Source: Pontiellaceae bacterium
Lineage (GTDB): Bacteria; Verrucomicrobiota; Kiritimatiellia; Kiritimatiellales; Tichowtungiaceae
Assembly: GCA_029934215.1 (NCBI GenBank)
Contig: JAOZMR010000051.1
Location: 1-13,571 of the forward strand
DNA: 13,571 bases
Reading direction: 5' to 3'
Below the pieces are notes generated by a model, which saw only the letters and a list, made by a program, of their open reading frames with translations, was not told the origin of the DNA and made no database searches. The position numbers and the translations under genes were made by a program. This document shows, one piece after another, positions 7,448-13,571 of this stretch; the stretch's first letter is position 1; the number at the start of each line of letters is the position of its first letter.

Positions 7448-10033
7448 ATGAAAAAAATCACGACTCGAAAAATCATGTTCCAGCTCGGTGTGCTTCTCTT
7501 GCTCTTCCCGGCACTAATGTTTCTTTCCTGGACGTCGCTCGCGAAGACGATTCGCGCTAAGGAGTATGATAGCCGTGTGGTTAATCTTTCGGGGCGACAG
7601 CGAATGCTGAGCCAAAAGATGACAAAAGAGACGTTGATTTTTCAGGCGGATTTTTCGAACAGCGGTCGTCGGAACGAAGCATTAGCGAAGCAGGTGGAAA
7701 TCACCAAGGATATTTTTGAAACCACGCTGTTTGCGTTGATGGATTCTGGAGATGCTCCGGTTTCGCTGAACCCAGCATGCACGAACAGGGTTCATTGCCC
7801 TGTCGCGGAAGAACCAACGCACTCTCAACTCCAGCAGGTTTCCAACCATTGGAAAACGTTTTCGGAACAAATCGACAAAATTCTTAGTTCGCCGAGTACA
7901 AAGAACGAGGTTTCTAGTGAGTTTCTCGCGAATAGTCTAACGGTGCTCAAGGAGATGAATACAGCCGTTGGAATGCTTCAGGTGCAGAGCGAAGCTCGCC
8001 TCGAGGCGTTGCAAAAATCATCCTTGGTTATGCTGATATCCACGCTGGGATTAACCCTCATTCTTCTTTTCTATATTTACATCCGAATCATTAAACCGAT
8101 GAATCGATCGACTCATGAGATTTATCAATTGAGTAAAACCCAAAAAGGAATGCTTTCCACTGCGGCGACCTCGATCTTTTGTATCGATCCGCAGAAGCGA
8201 ATCACGCGCGTAAATACGGAATTTTCTCGCGTCACCGGTTTTGCAGAGGATGAAGTTCTCGGGAAGCATTGTTCCGTTTTGCAAGGCTCACCGTGCGATA
8301 CAGCTTGCGGTCTATTTTCTGCAGACCCATCGGAACCTGTCTTCAGAAAAGAATGCACCGTTAAAACAAAAACTGGCAAAACCCTAACCATCCTAAAAAA
8401 CGCAATCTGTCTACGAGATGAGCTTGGAGAAATCCAAGGTGGCATCGAGTCGTTTGTCGACATCACGGAACTAACCGAAGCATGCGCCGCAGCAAACTTA
8501 GCGGCAAAGGCAAAAAGCGAATTCCTCGCAAACATGAGCCATGAGATACGCACACCTATGAACGCAGTTATCGGTATGTGCGATTTGTTGATGGATACCG
8601 ATATGTCTTCGGAGCAGCGAGACTTCGCCAACACAATTCAATCCAGCGGAAAAGCTCTACTCATTCTAATCAACGATATTCTCGATTTCTCAAAAATAGC
8701 TGCCGGGGAGCTCCTTCTTGAGAAGTGCGAGTTCGATCTCACCCGCTGTTTAGAGGAAATCGCATCTCTCGAAGCACCGTACGCCGCGAAAAAAGGGCTC
8801 GAGCTCTTGCTGGAATTCGGCGGAAACGTTCCTGCCGTGGTTTGTGGTGATGAAGCGAGACTGCGGCAGGTTCTTTTAAATTTGCTAGGCAACGCCATCA
8901 AATTCACACAAGAGGGCGAGATCTGCATTTCTGTAGATAGTGAATCCTCCGCAGATGGGCAAAAACTCACCTTCGCTATACGGGATACAGGGATCGGAAT
9001 TGCGCCAAAAAATTTAGATAAAATATTCCGTCAATTCTCGCAAGCCGACGAATCCACAACGCGCCAATTCGGCGGAACGGGGCTTGGACTGACAATTAGC
9101 CGCCGCCTTTGCGAGTTAATGGATGGAGAGATGTGGGTTGAAAGCACGCTAGGCGAAGGAACCACATTTAACTTCACCATTCAAGTCGCCTGCGCACAGC
9201 GAAGTAGGATCGTTGTCGCCGAGCAAAACCCCTTCACCCCTACGAATAAAAAGGTTCTCGTGGTGGACGACAACGAAACCAACGTGCGTATTCTTAATGC
9301 ACAACTGACCCGATGGGGGCTCGAACCGGTCTCATTCATGAGACCGGAGAATGCTCTCGCTTCCGTTCAACAAGGTGACATTTATTGCTTAATGATCTCC
9401 GACATGCAAATGCCGAATATGGACGGAAACATGCTCATTCATGAAATCCGAAAAATCCGACCTGCATACGAGCTTCCCGTGATTGTGCTCACATCAATCG
9501 GACAAGGAAAACCAAAGGTCTCTTTGGATATCGCTGCGGTTCTCTCTAAACCAACCAAACCCACACAGCTACATCAAAACATCGAAAATGTTCTACAAGG
9601 GATACCTGCTTGTCGGGTGCCGAGACCTCCGAACTCCCCAAAAACCATCAAAAAAAGAACAACAAAAATCCTTCTCGTCGAAGACAACCCGACCAATCAG
9701 AAGGTCGCCACACTAATACTCAAAAAATTGGGCTACACAGCGGATGTCACAAGCGATGGGCTGGAAGCCCTAGCAAAAATTGAAACCACCACGTATGACC
9801 TCGTTTTAATGGACATACAAATGCCAAACATGGACGGACTCACAGCAACGAAAGAAATCAAAAAAAGGCACACAGACAAGCCATGTCCGCGAATCGTAGG
9901 CATGAGCGCCCATGCAGCAAATGAAGAACGCGAGCGCGGGCTCGCAGCCGGAATGGACGACTATTTAACCAAGCCGATACAGATGAATAAGCTAAAAGAA
10001 ATGCTCGATGCCGATCTCGCAACACAAAGCTAG
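7448..10033 (+). CDS. Membrane hybrid sensor histidine kinase (PilJ-type sensor, PAS, HK, two REC)
   Basis: The 861-residue inner-membrane kinase has two membrane segments (about 10-30 and 191-212) around a periplasmic region. That region carries the PilJ/NarX-like motif VVNLSGRQRMLSQKM (44-58). No full HAMP is visible after the second segment. A PAS domain (about 232-345) contains a cysteine cluster, C275, C283 and C287. The kinase core follows, with phospho-accepting His365 in MSHEIRTP, N-box NLLGNAIKF (478-486), DTGIGI (513-518) and GGTGLGL (542-548). Two receiver domains end the protein: about 602-717 with Asp652 and Lys701, and about 739-857 with Asp789 and Lys842. Both keep their acidic pocket and should be phosphorylatable. 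No Hpt domain or output domain is present. The start is an ATG 44 bases after the fusion gene, with only a weak ribosome site. Ligand and target are unknown. Confidence 0.9.
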   Translation: MKKITTRKIMFQLGVLLLLFPALMFLSWTSLAKTIRAKEYDSRVVNLSGRQRMLSQKMTKETLIFQADFSNSGRRNEALAKQVEITKDIFETTLFALMDSGDAPVSLNPACTNRVHCPVAEEPTHSQLQQVSNHWKTFSEQIDKILSSPSTKNEVSSEFLANSLTVLKEMNTAVGMLQVQSEARLEALQKSSLVMLISTLGLTLILLFYIYIRIIKPMNRSTHEIYQLSKTQKGMLSTAATSIFCIDPQKRITRVNTEFSRVTGFAEDEVLGKHCSVLQGSPCDTACGLFSADPSEPVFRKECTVKTKTGKTLTILKNAICLRDELGEIQGGIESFVDITELTEACAAANLAAKAKSEFLANMSHEIRTPMNAVIGMCDLLMDTDMSSEQRDFANTIQSSGKALLILINDILDFSKIAAGELLLEKCEFDLTRCLEEIASLEAPYAAKKGLELLLEFGGNVPAVVCGDEARLRQVLLNLLGNAIKFTQEGEICISVDSESSADGQKLTFAIRDTGIGIAPKNLDKIFRQFSQADESTTRQFGGTGLGLTISRRLCELMDGEMWVESTLGEGTTFNFTIQVACAQRSRIVVAEQNPFTPTNKKVLVVDDNETNVRILNAQLTRWGLEPVSFMRPENALASVQQGDIYCLMISDMQMPNMDGNMLIHEIRKIRPAYELPVIVLTSIGQGKPKVSLDIAAVLSKPTKPTQLHQNIENVLQGIPACRVPRPPNSPKTIKKRTTKILLVEDNPTNQKVATLILKKLGYTADVTSDGLEALAKIETTTYDLVLMDIQMPNMDGLTATKEIKKRHTDKPCPRIVGMSAHAANEERERGLAAGMDDYLTKPIQMNKLKEMLDADLATQS
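7840..7854. repeat. TTCCAACCATTGGAA palindrome inside the kinase gene
   Basis: This perfect TTCCAA-CCA-TTGGAA palindrome is extended by one or two bases on each side (GTTTCCAA...TTGGAAAAC at 7838-7857). It belongs to the set at 3324-3338 and 11725-11739, but here it lies in coding DNA for the periplasmic sensor region (around residues 130-137). Confidence 0.55.
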
Positions 10034-10061
10034 AGAAGCCAATCGGAAAGGCAAACAAACC

Positions 10062-11642
10062 ATGATATCTAACCCAAAAACAAGCGTCCTTCTTGTGGAC
10101 GATCGCCCCGAAAACCTCTTGGTTTTAGAAGAAATTTTAGCAGACCTCAACCTAAATCTTGTCACATCACTTTCTGGGGAAGATGCGCTAGGCTGCCTTC
10201 TCGGGCAGGAATTCGCGATCATCCTGATGGACGTTCAAATGCCAGCGCTCAGTGGCTTCGAGACGGCCGAAATCATTCGAGCACGAGAAGCCACACGCCA
10301 CATACCCATCATCTTTGTCACAGCAGAAAGCTCGGCACGTTCGCAGGTCTTCAAAGGGTACGAAAGCGGCGCTGTGGATTACCTACTTAAGCCTCTCGAG
10401 CCAAAAATCGTCCAGAGCAAGACCCGTGTTTTTGCCGAACTATTTGAACAACGCAAACAGATCGAACGAGCGGGCGAAGCCCTGCGGCAGGCGCAAAAAA
10501 TGGAAGTGGTAGGTCAGCTCACAGCAGGTATCGCGCACGATTTCAACAATCTGTTGCAGATTATTAACGGATACGCCGACATCGTTGTCACCAAACTAGA
10601 CCCAGAACACTCCGTTCTTCCAGCGATGCGCGAGATTCAAGGGGCGGGCTCACGTGCAAAAGAACTCATTCAACAAATGCTCGCCTTCAGTCGACAACAA
10701 GTCGTTGATCCAATGGATCTAAACCTAAACGACGTAACCGAAGAAATCTCGAAAATGTTGCGTCATTCGATGGGAGACCAGGTTCAATTTAAAATCCTAA
10801 AAGAAGACAACCTAAAGGTCTCACTTCTGGACCGAGGACAGATGCAACAAGTGCTGATCAACCTTTGCGTGAATGCACGCGATGCCATGCCAGATGGTGG
10901 CGAGCTCACTGTAGAAACACAAAACATCACACTAACAAAAGAAGAGATCGAAGATCGATCATGGGCCAGCGAATCGGACTACATCATGCTTCGCGTAACC
11001 GACACAGGGCACGGAATGGAAAACGACACACTCGAACGAATCTTTGAACCCTTTTTCACCACGAAAGAGGTAGGACAAGGAAGCGGGCTTGGGCTATCCT
11101 CAGTATACGGAATGGTAAAACAAAACAAAGGTCACATCTCCGTAACAAGCACAGTCGACATTGGAACGCAATTCTCGCTCTACTTCCCGGCAAGCCGATG
11201 CACAAAAGAAACACCTCTTCTCCCGACTTCTGCACCGAATGAGGCCCCAAAAGGAGGCACCGAAACGGTCTTACTCGCGGAGGACGATTTAGACGTATTA
11301 GAACAAACCGCCAACATATTACAAAAAGCAGGATACACAATACTAACGGCAAAAGACGGGCAAGAAGTTTTACAGGTCTTCGAGGCGAACCGGGATCAAA
11401 TTGATCTAGTATTAACAGATGTAATGATGCCGAAAATGGGCGGAAGAGCCGCCGTCGAACGGATGCTACAACTTCGCCCCGCACTTCGATACCTATACAT
11501 CAGTGCGCACAACTCGGGAACCGGATCAATCGATTTCATTCAAGCGAAAAACCTATCCTTTATCTCCAAACCATATCATCCGGACGAATTGCTCAGGAAG
11601 ATCCGCGAAATACTCGACGCCCCAACGGCGCAACAACCGTAG
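10062..11642 (+). CDS. REC-HisKA-HATPase-REC soluble hybrid histidine kinase
   Basis: The 526-residue protein has no membrane segment. It starts with a receiver domain (about 6-120; Asp57 in LMDVQMP, Lys110). A helical linker (about 125-148) leads to the kinase core: His159 in GIAHDFNN, N-box LINLCVNARDA (265-275), DTGHGM (314-319) and GQGSGLGL (338-345). A second receiver (about 402-518; Asp453 in LTDVMMP, Lys503) ends the protein. The HisKA wording (AGIAHDFNNLL) is that of kinases that often work with receivers. I chose the ATG at 10062; the in-frame ATG at 10008 lies inside the upstream gene and its extra residues do not look like a receiver. AAAGG at about 10047-10051 is a weak ribosome site. 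It starts 28 bases after the membrane kinase and is probably co-transcribed, likely receiving phosphate from it. No DNA-binding domain is present. Confidence 0.9.
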   Translation: MISNPKTSVLLVDDRPENLLVLEEILADLNLNLVTSLSGEDALGCLLGQEFAIILMDVQMPALSGFETAEIIRAREATRHIPIIFVTAESSARSQVFKGYESGAVDYLLKPLEPKIVQSKTRVFAELFEQRKQIERAGEALRQAQKMEVVGQLTAGIAHDFNNLLQIINGYADIVVTKLDPEHSVLPAMREIQGAGSRAKELIQQMLAFSRQQVVDPMDLNLNDVTEEISKMLRHSMGDQVQFKILKEDNLKVSLLDRGQMQQVLINLCVNARDAMPDGGELTVETQNITLTKEEIEDRSWASESDYIMLRVTDTGHGMENDTLERIFEPFFTTKEVGQGSGLGLSSVYGMVKQNKGHISVTSTVDIGTQFSLYFPASRCTKETPLLPTSAPNEAPKGGTETVLLAEDDLDVLEQTANILQKAGYTILTAKDGQEVLQVFEANRDQIDLVLTDVMMPKMGGRAAVERMLQLRPALRYLYISAHNSGTGSIDFIQAKNLSFISKPYHPDELLRKIREILDAPTAQQP

Positions 11643-11651
11643 CAAAAGAAA

Positions 11652-11674
11652 TTTCACAACCGCTATCGCTAGAG
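11652..11674 (+). repeat. 23-base spacer repeat, copy 1
   Basis: It begins TTTCACAACCGC and ends ATCGCTAGAG. It differs from copy 3 (11829-11851) at one base and from the inverted copy 2 (11767-11788) by a single missing T. It starts nine bases after the end of the soluble kinase gene. Confidence 0.7.
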
Positions 11675-11683
11675 AGAGGGCAT

Positions 11684-11718
11684 TTCCGAGTGGAGATTGC
11701 CGATTTCCGATTGGAAGA
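11684..11718 (+). repeat. Heptamer tract, five degenerate units
   Basis: Read in steps of seven: TTCCGAG, TGGAGAT, TGCCGAT, TTCCGAT, TGGAAGA. The register is exact although units vary. Its function is unknown. Confidence 0.5.
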
Positions 11719-11724
11719 AAAGGG

Positions 11725-11739
11725 TTCCAAACCTTGGAA
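11725..11739. repeat. TTCCAAACCTTGGAA palindrome
   Basis: A perfect six-pair palindrome with an ACC loop, followed by AATCCCCTC. The same flank follows a degenerate copy (TTCCAGTGGTTGGGAA at 11948-11963), so a longer unit was probably duplicated. Confidence 0.6.
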
Positions 11740-11766
11740 AATCCCCTCTGACCCCCTCCGAAGTTC

Positions 11767-11788
11767 CTCTAGCGTAGCGGTTGTGAAA
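11767..11788 (-). repeat. 23-base spacer repeat, copy 2 (inverted)
   Basis: This is the reverse-complement copy of the repeat at 11652-11674, one base shorter. With copy 3 it can form a long stem around a 40-base loop; with copy 1 it brackets the heptamer tract and palindrome. Confidence 0.7.
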
Positions 11789-11828
11789 AAATGATAAGAA
11801 TCAGTGCGTGGAATCGGTACAGAAGAAT

Positions 11829-11851
11829 TTTCACAACAGCTATCGCTAGAG
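11829..11851 (+). repeat. 23-base spacer repeat, copy 3
   Basis: Same orientation as copy 1 and identical to it except A for C at its tenth base (TTTCACAACA). It is followed by purine-rich DNA and the second heptamer tract. Confidence 0.7.
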
Positions 11852-11884
11852 GAAGTCAGAGGAACAGCCGAGGGGAGAGGAGAT

Positions 11885-11926
11885 GAATATCGAATATCGA
11901 ACAAGGAATTTCGAATGTCGAAGGGA
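11885..11926 (+). repeat. Heptamer tract, GAATATC-type units
   Basis: Six units in exact seven-base register: GAATATC, GAATATC, GAACAAG, GAATTTC, GAATGTC, GAAGGGA. The differences suggest an old tandem repeat. Reading it as protein gives only low-complexity sequence. Confidence 0.6.
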
Positions 11927-12165
11927 GAAGCATTGCCGATGAGCGAGTTCCAGTGGTTGGGAAATCCCCTCCGGAATACCTCATGTCGAAACTCCTCACC
12001 AACGCGTAGTTCATCTTTTTTGCGTTCTATGCGCTCTTTCGTGGCAAACTCCCTTAACCTCTTATCCTTTAGGCGGGGTCCCCTGTTTTATGACGGTTGC
12101 GGGTCAGGTTGTTGACGCTACGCTTGAGGAGATTCGGAGAAAACTCTCGTCTTCGCTGAACAACC

Positions 12166-12203
12166 AAAAACCCCGCCCGCCGAGGCGGACAGGGTCTTTT
12201 TTT
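12166..12203. terminator. Bidirectional rho-independent terminator (groEL and kinase operon)
   Basis: Arms 12171-12181 (CCCCGCCCGCC) and 12184-12194 (GGCGGACAGGG) pair along 11 positions, including two G-T type pairs on the minus strand; the innermost pairs must open to give a loop. On the minus strand the stem is followed by TTTTT (complement of 12166-12170), 27 bases past the groEL stop. On the + strand it is followed by TCTTTTTTT (12195-12203). It can therefore end groEL transcription and also catch read-through from the left. Confidence 0.8.
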
Positions 12204-12221
12204 CGAACGGATGTTCGGCTC

Positions 12222-13571
12222 TTACATCATGCCGCCCATTCCACCCATCCCGCCCATGCCGCCGCCCATGTCGGGCATTGCTGGTGCGTCTTTTTCAGGT
12301 AGATCGGTGATCATGCATTCGGTCGTTAGAAGCAGTCCAGCGATGCTTGCTGCGTTCTGTATCGCGGAACGTGTCACTTTGGTCGGGTCTATGATTCCGG
12401 CCGCAACCATGTCGATGTATTCATCGGTGGCTACGTTGTACCCAAAGAGTTGTTCAGCTTTTTTAACTTCTTGCACAACAATCGCGCCTTCGAGTCCGGC
12501 GTTGCTAACGAGCTGACGAAGTGGTGCTTCGCAGGCTTTATAGACGATATCGGCACCGACGGCTTCGTCGCCTTCGAGGTCGAGATCTGCAAGCTCTTTT
12601 TGTGCACGGATGAGGGCGACGCCTCCGCCAGGCACAATACCTTCTTCAACGGCTGCACGGGTTGCGTGTAGCGCGTCGTCGACGCGATCTTTCTTCTCTT
12701 TCATTTCAGACTCGGTCGCTGCGCCGATGTTCAGTACGGCAACCCCGCCGCCAAGTTTGGCCTGGCGTTCTTGCAGTTTTTCGCGATCGTAGTCCGAGGT
12801 GGTGTCTTCGATCTGACGTTTGATCTGATCTATGCGTGCGATGATGTCTACTTTTTTACCTACTCCATCGACGATAACGGTTTCGTCTTTGCTGACGGTT
12901 ACGCGTTTTGCGGTACCGAGGTCTTCGAGCGTCACGTTTTCGAGGGTGATGCCGAGGTCTTCGGTGATGAATTTTCCGCCGGTTAGAATAGCTATGTCTT
13001 CCATCATTGCTTTACGACGATCCCCGAAGCCAGGAGCTTTAACTGCGCAGACGTTGAGCGTTCCGCGAAGTTTGTTTACCACAAGCGTCGCTAGAGCTTC
13101 GCCTTCGATGTCTTCTGCGAGAATCATGAATGGTTTGTTTGTTTTTGCTACGTTCTGGAGCAACGGAAGCATGTCCTGAAGGTTCGAGATCTTCTTTTCG
13201 AAGAGCAGGATGTATGGATCTTCCATCGCCACTTCCATCGACTCCGCGTTCGTTACGAAGTACGGAGAGAGGTAGCCCTTGTCGAAGAGCATTCCTTCTT
13301 TAACTTCCAGGCTCGTTTCCATCGATTTGGATTCTTCGACCGTGATCGGGCCGTCGTTTCCAACCTTGTCCATTGCATCAGCAATGATCTGTCCAATTTC
13401 AGCATCGCCATTGGCGGAAACAGTTCCGACCTGTGCGATCTCGTCGTTGGATTTCACTTTTTTGCTGAGCTTTTCGAGGGACTCAACCAAAGCGGCAGTC
13501 GCTTTGTCGATTCCGCGCTTGAGGCTCATTGGGTTCGCACCCGCCGTGACGTTCTTGATCCCTTCGCGATA
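12222..13571 (-). CDS. groEL: GroEL chaperonin, C-terminal part (5' end outside the window)
   Basis: GroEL is the cytoplasmic 60 kDa chaperonin that folds proteins inside a double ring with GroES, using ATP. The 449 residues visible run from YREGIKNVTAGANPMSLKRG to the stop. By comparison with E. coli GroEL, roughly the first 100 residues, including the first ATP-site motifs, lie beyond 13571. The coding frame stays open to the window edge, so the ATG at 13529 is internal and not the start. Visible features are the apical domain (PYILLFEKKISNLQDMLPLL), KAPGFGDRRKAM, the intermediate-domain AAVEEGIVPGGGVAL, LLTTECMITDLPEKD and the Gly-Met tail (GGMGGMGGMGGMM). The frame is intact and family-typical. 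Whether groES lies upstream cannot be seen. Confidence 0.98.
   Translation of the reverse strand, partial: YREGIKNVTAGANPMSLKRGIDKATAALVESLEKLSKKVKSNDEIAQVGTVSANGDAEIGQIIADAMDKVGNDGPITVEESKSMETSLEVKEGMLFDKGYLSPYFVTNAESMEVAMEDPYILLFEKKISNLQDMLPLLQNVAKTNKPFMILAEDIEGEALATLVVNKLRGTLNVCAVKAPGFGDRRKAMMEDIAILTGGKFITEDLGITLENVTLEDLGTAKRVTVSKDETVIVDGVGKKVDIIARIDQIKRQIEDTTSDYDREKLQERQAKLGGGVAVLNIGAATESEMKEKKDRVDDALHATRAAVEEGIVPGGGVALIRAQKELADLDLEGDEAVGADIVYKACEAPLRQLVSNAGLEGAIVVQEVKKAEQLFGYNVATDEYIDMVAAGIIDPTKVTRSAIQNAASIAGLLLTTECMITDLPEKDAPAMPDMGGGMGGMGGMGGMM

Larger units (their letters stand above)
11643..12221. other. Repeat-mosaic intergenic region between converging genes
   Basis: This 579-base spacer separates the + strand kinase operon from the minus strand groEL. 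It holds three copies of a 22-23-base repeat (11652-11674, 11767-11788 inverted, 11829-11851), two short heptamer-repeat tracts (11684-11718, 11885-11926), the palindrome at 11725-11739 with a degenerate copy at 11948-11963, a TGCG/TCT-rich stretch (12015-12048) and the groEL terminator. The open frames across it follow the repeats and have low-complexity composition. A short + strand frame from the ATG at 12090 reads somewhat like protein (VAGQVVDATLEEIRRKL) but runs into the terminator, so it may be a decayed gene fragment at most. Confidence 0.65.

Noticed and set aside
7437..7451. Four-codon mini-ORF overlapping the kinase start (ATGAACGGCTTATGA)
   Set aside because: Such short ORFs are common by chance and no regulatory structure supports a leader peptide.
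10008..10061. Upstream ATG that would extend the soluble kinase by 18 residues
   Set aside because: It overlaps the preceding gene, and the extra residues do not resemble a receiver N-terminus. The ATG at 10062 leads directly into the domain.
11593..11904. Minus strand 103-codon open frame in the spacer
   Set aside because: It is composed of the spacer repeats (FDIRYS-like low-complexity translation) and overlaps the end of the soluble kinase gene.
12090..12302. Short + strand frame starting VAGQVVDATLEEIRRKL
   Set aside because: The first 20 or so residues look protein-like, but the frame runs through the terminator and antisense groEL. A decayed fragment at most.

Overview
The window looks like chromosomal DNA from a Gram-negative, outer-membrane bacterium. 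It encodes an LptD-type lipopolysaccharide export barrel, a GspA/GspB-like envelope ATPase pair and a group I chaperonin. The GroEL wording (YREGIKNVTAGANPMSLKRG), the BamD-like TPR plus LptD fusion and the repeat-rich intergenic spacers fit the PVC superphylum, perhaps Kiritimatiellota or Verrucomicrobiota. That placement is inference and only moderately secure. No rRNA, tRNA, CRISPR array, transposase or phage gene was seen.

Layout. 1-497 is noncoding and carries a large nested inverted repeat. 498-1865 encodes a methyltransferase fused to a family 2 glycosyltransferase. 1934-4190 is a tight + strand cluster: an ExeA/GspA-type AAA ATPase, a GspB-like membrane protein and endonuclease IV (nfo, complete zinc site). 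A third copy of the upstream repeat lies just after nfo. 4302-7403 encodes one 1033-residue protein that joins BamD-like TPRs to an LptD (OstA plus barrel) region. 7448-10033 and 10062-11642 encode two multi-domain phosphorelay proteins: a membrane hybrid kinase (PilJ-type sensor, PAS, HisKA, HATPase, two REC) and a soluble REC-HisKA-HATPase-REC protein. 11643-12221 is a mosaic of short repeats ending in a strong, probably bidirectional, terminator. 12222-13571 (minus strand) is the C-terminal four-fifths of groEL, cut by the window edge.

How the genes relate. The fusion protein, the GspA/B-like pair and the methyltransferase-glycosyltransferase all point to cell-envelope assembly. The two signalling proteins sit 28 bases apart and are probably one operon. 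Neither has a DNA-binding or other output domain, so their target is elsewhere. The most notable items are the BamD-LptD fusion, the output-less phosphorelay pair with a cysteine-rich PAS domain, and several unrelated families of short repeats in the spacers. One repeat palindrome also occurs inside the kinase gene. I found no clear new defence or mobile system.
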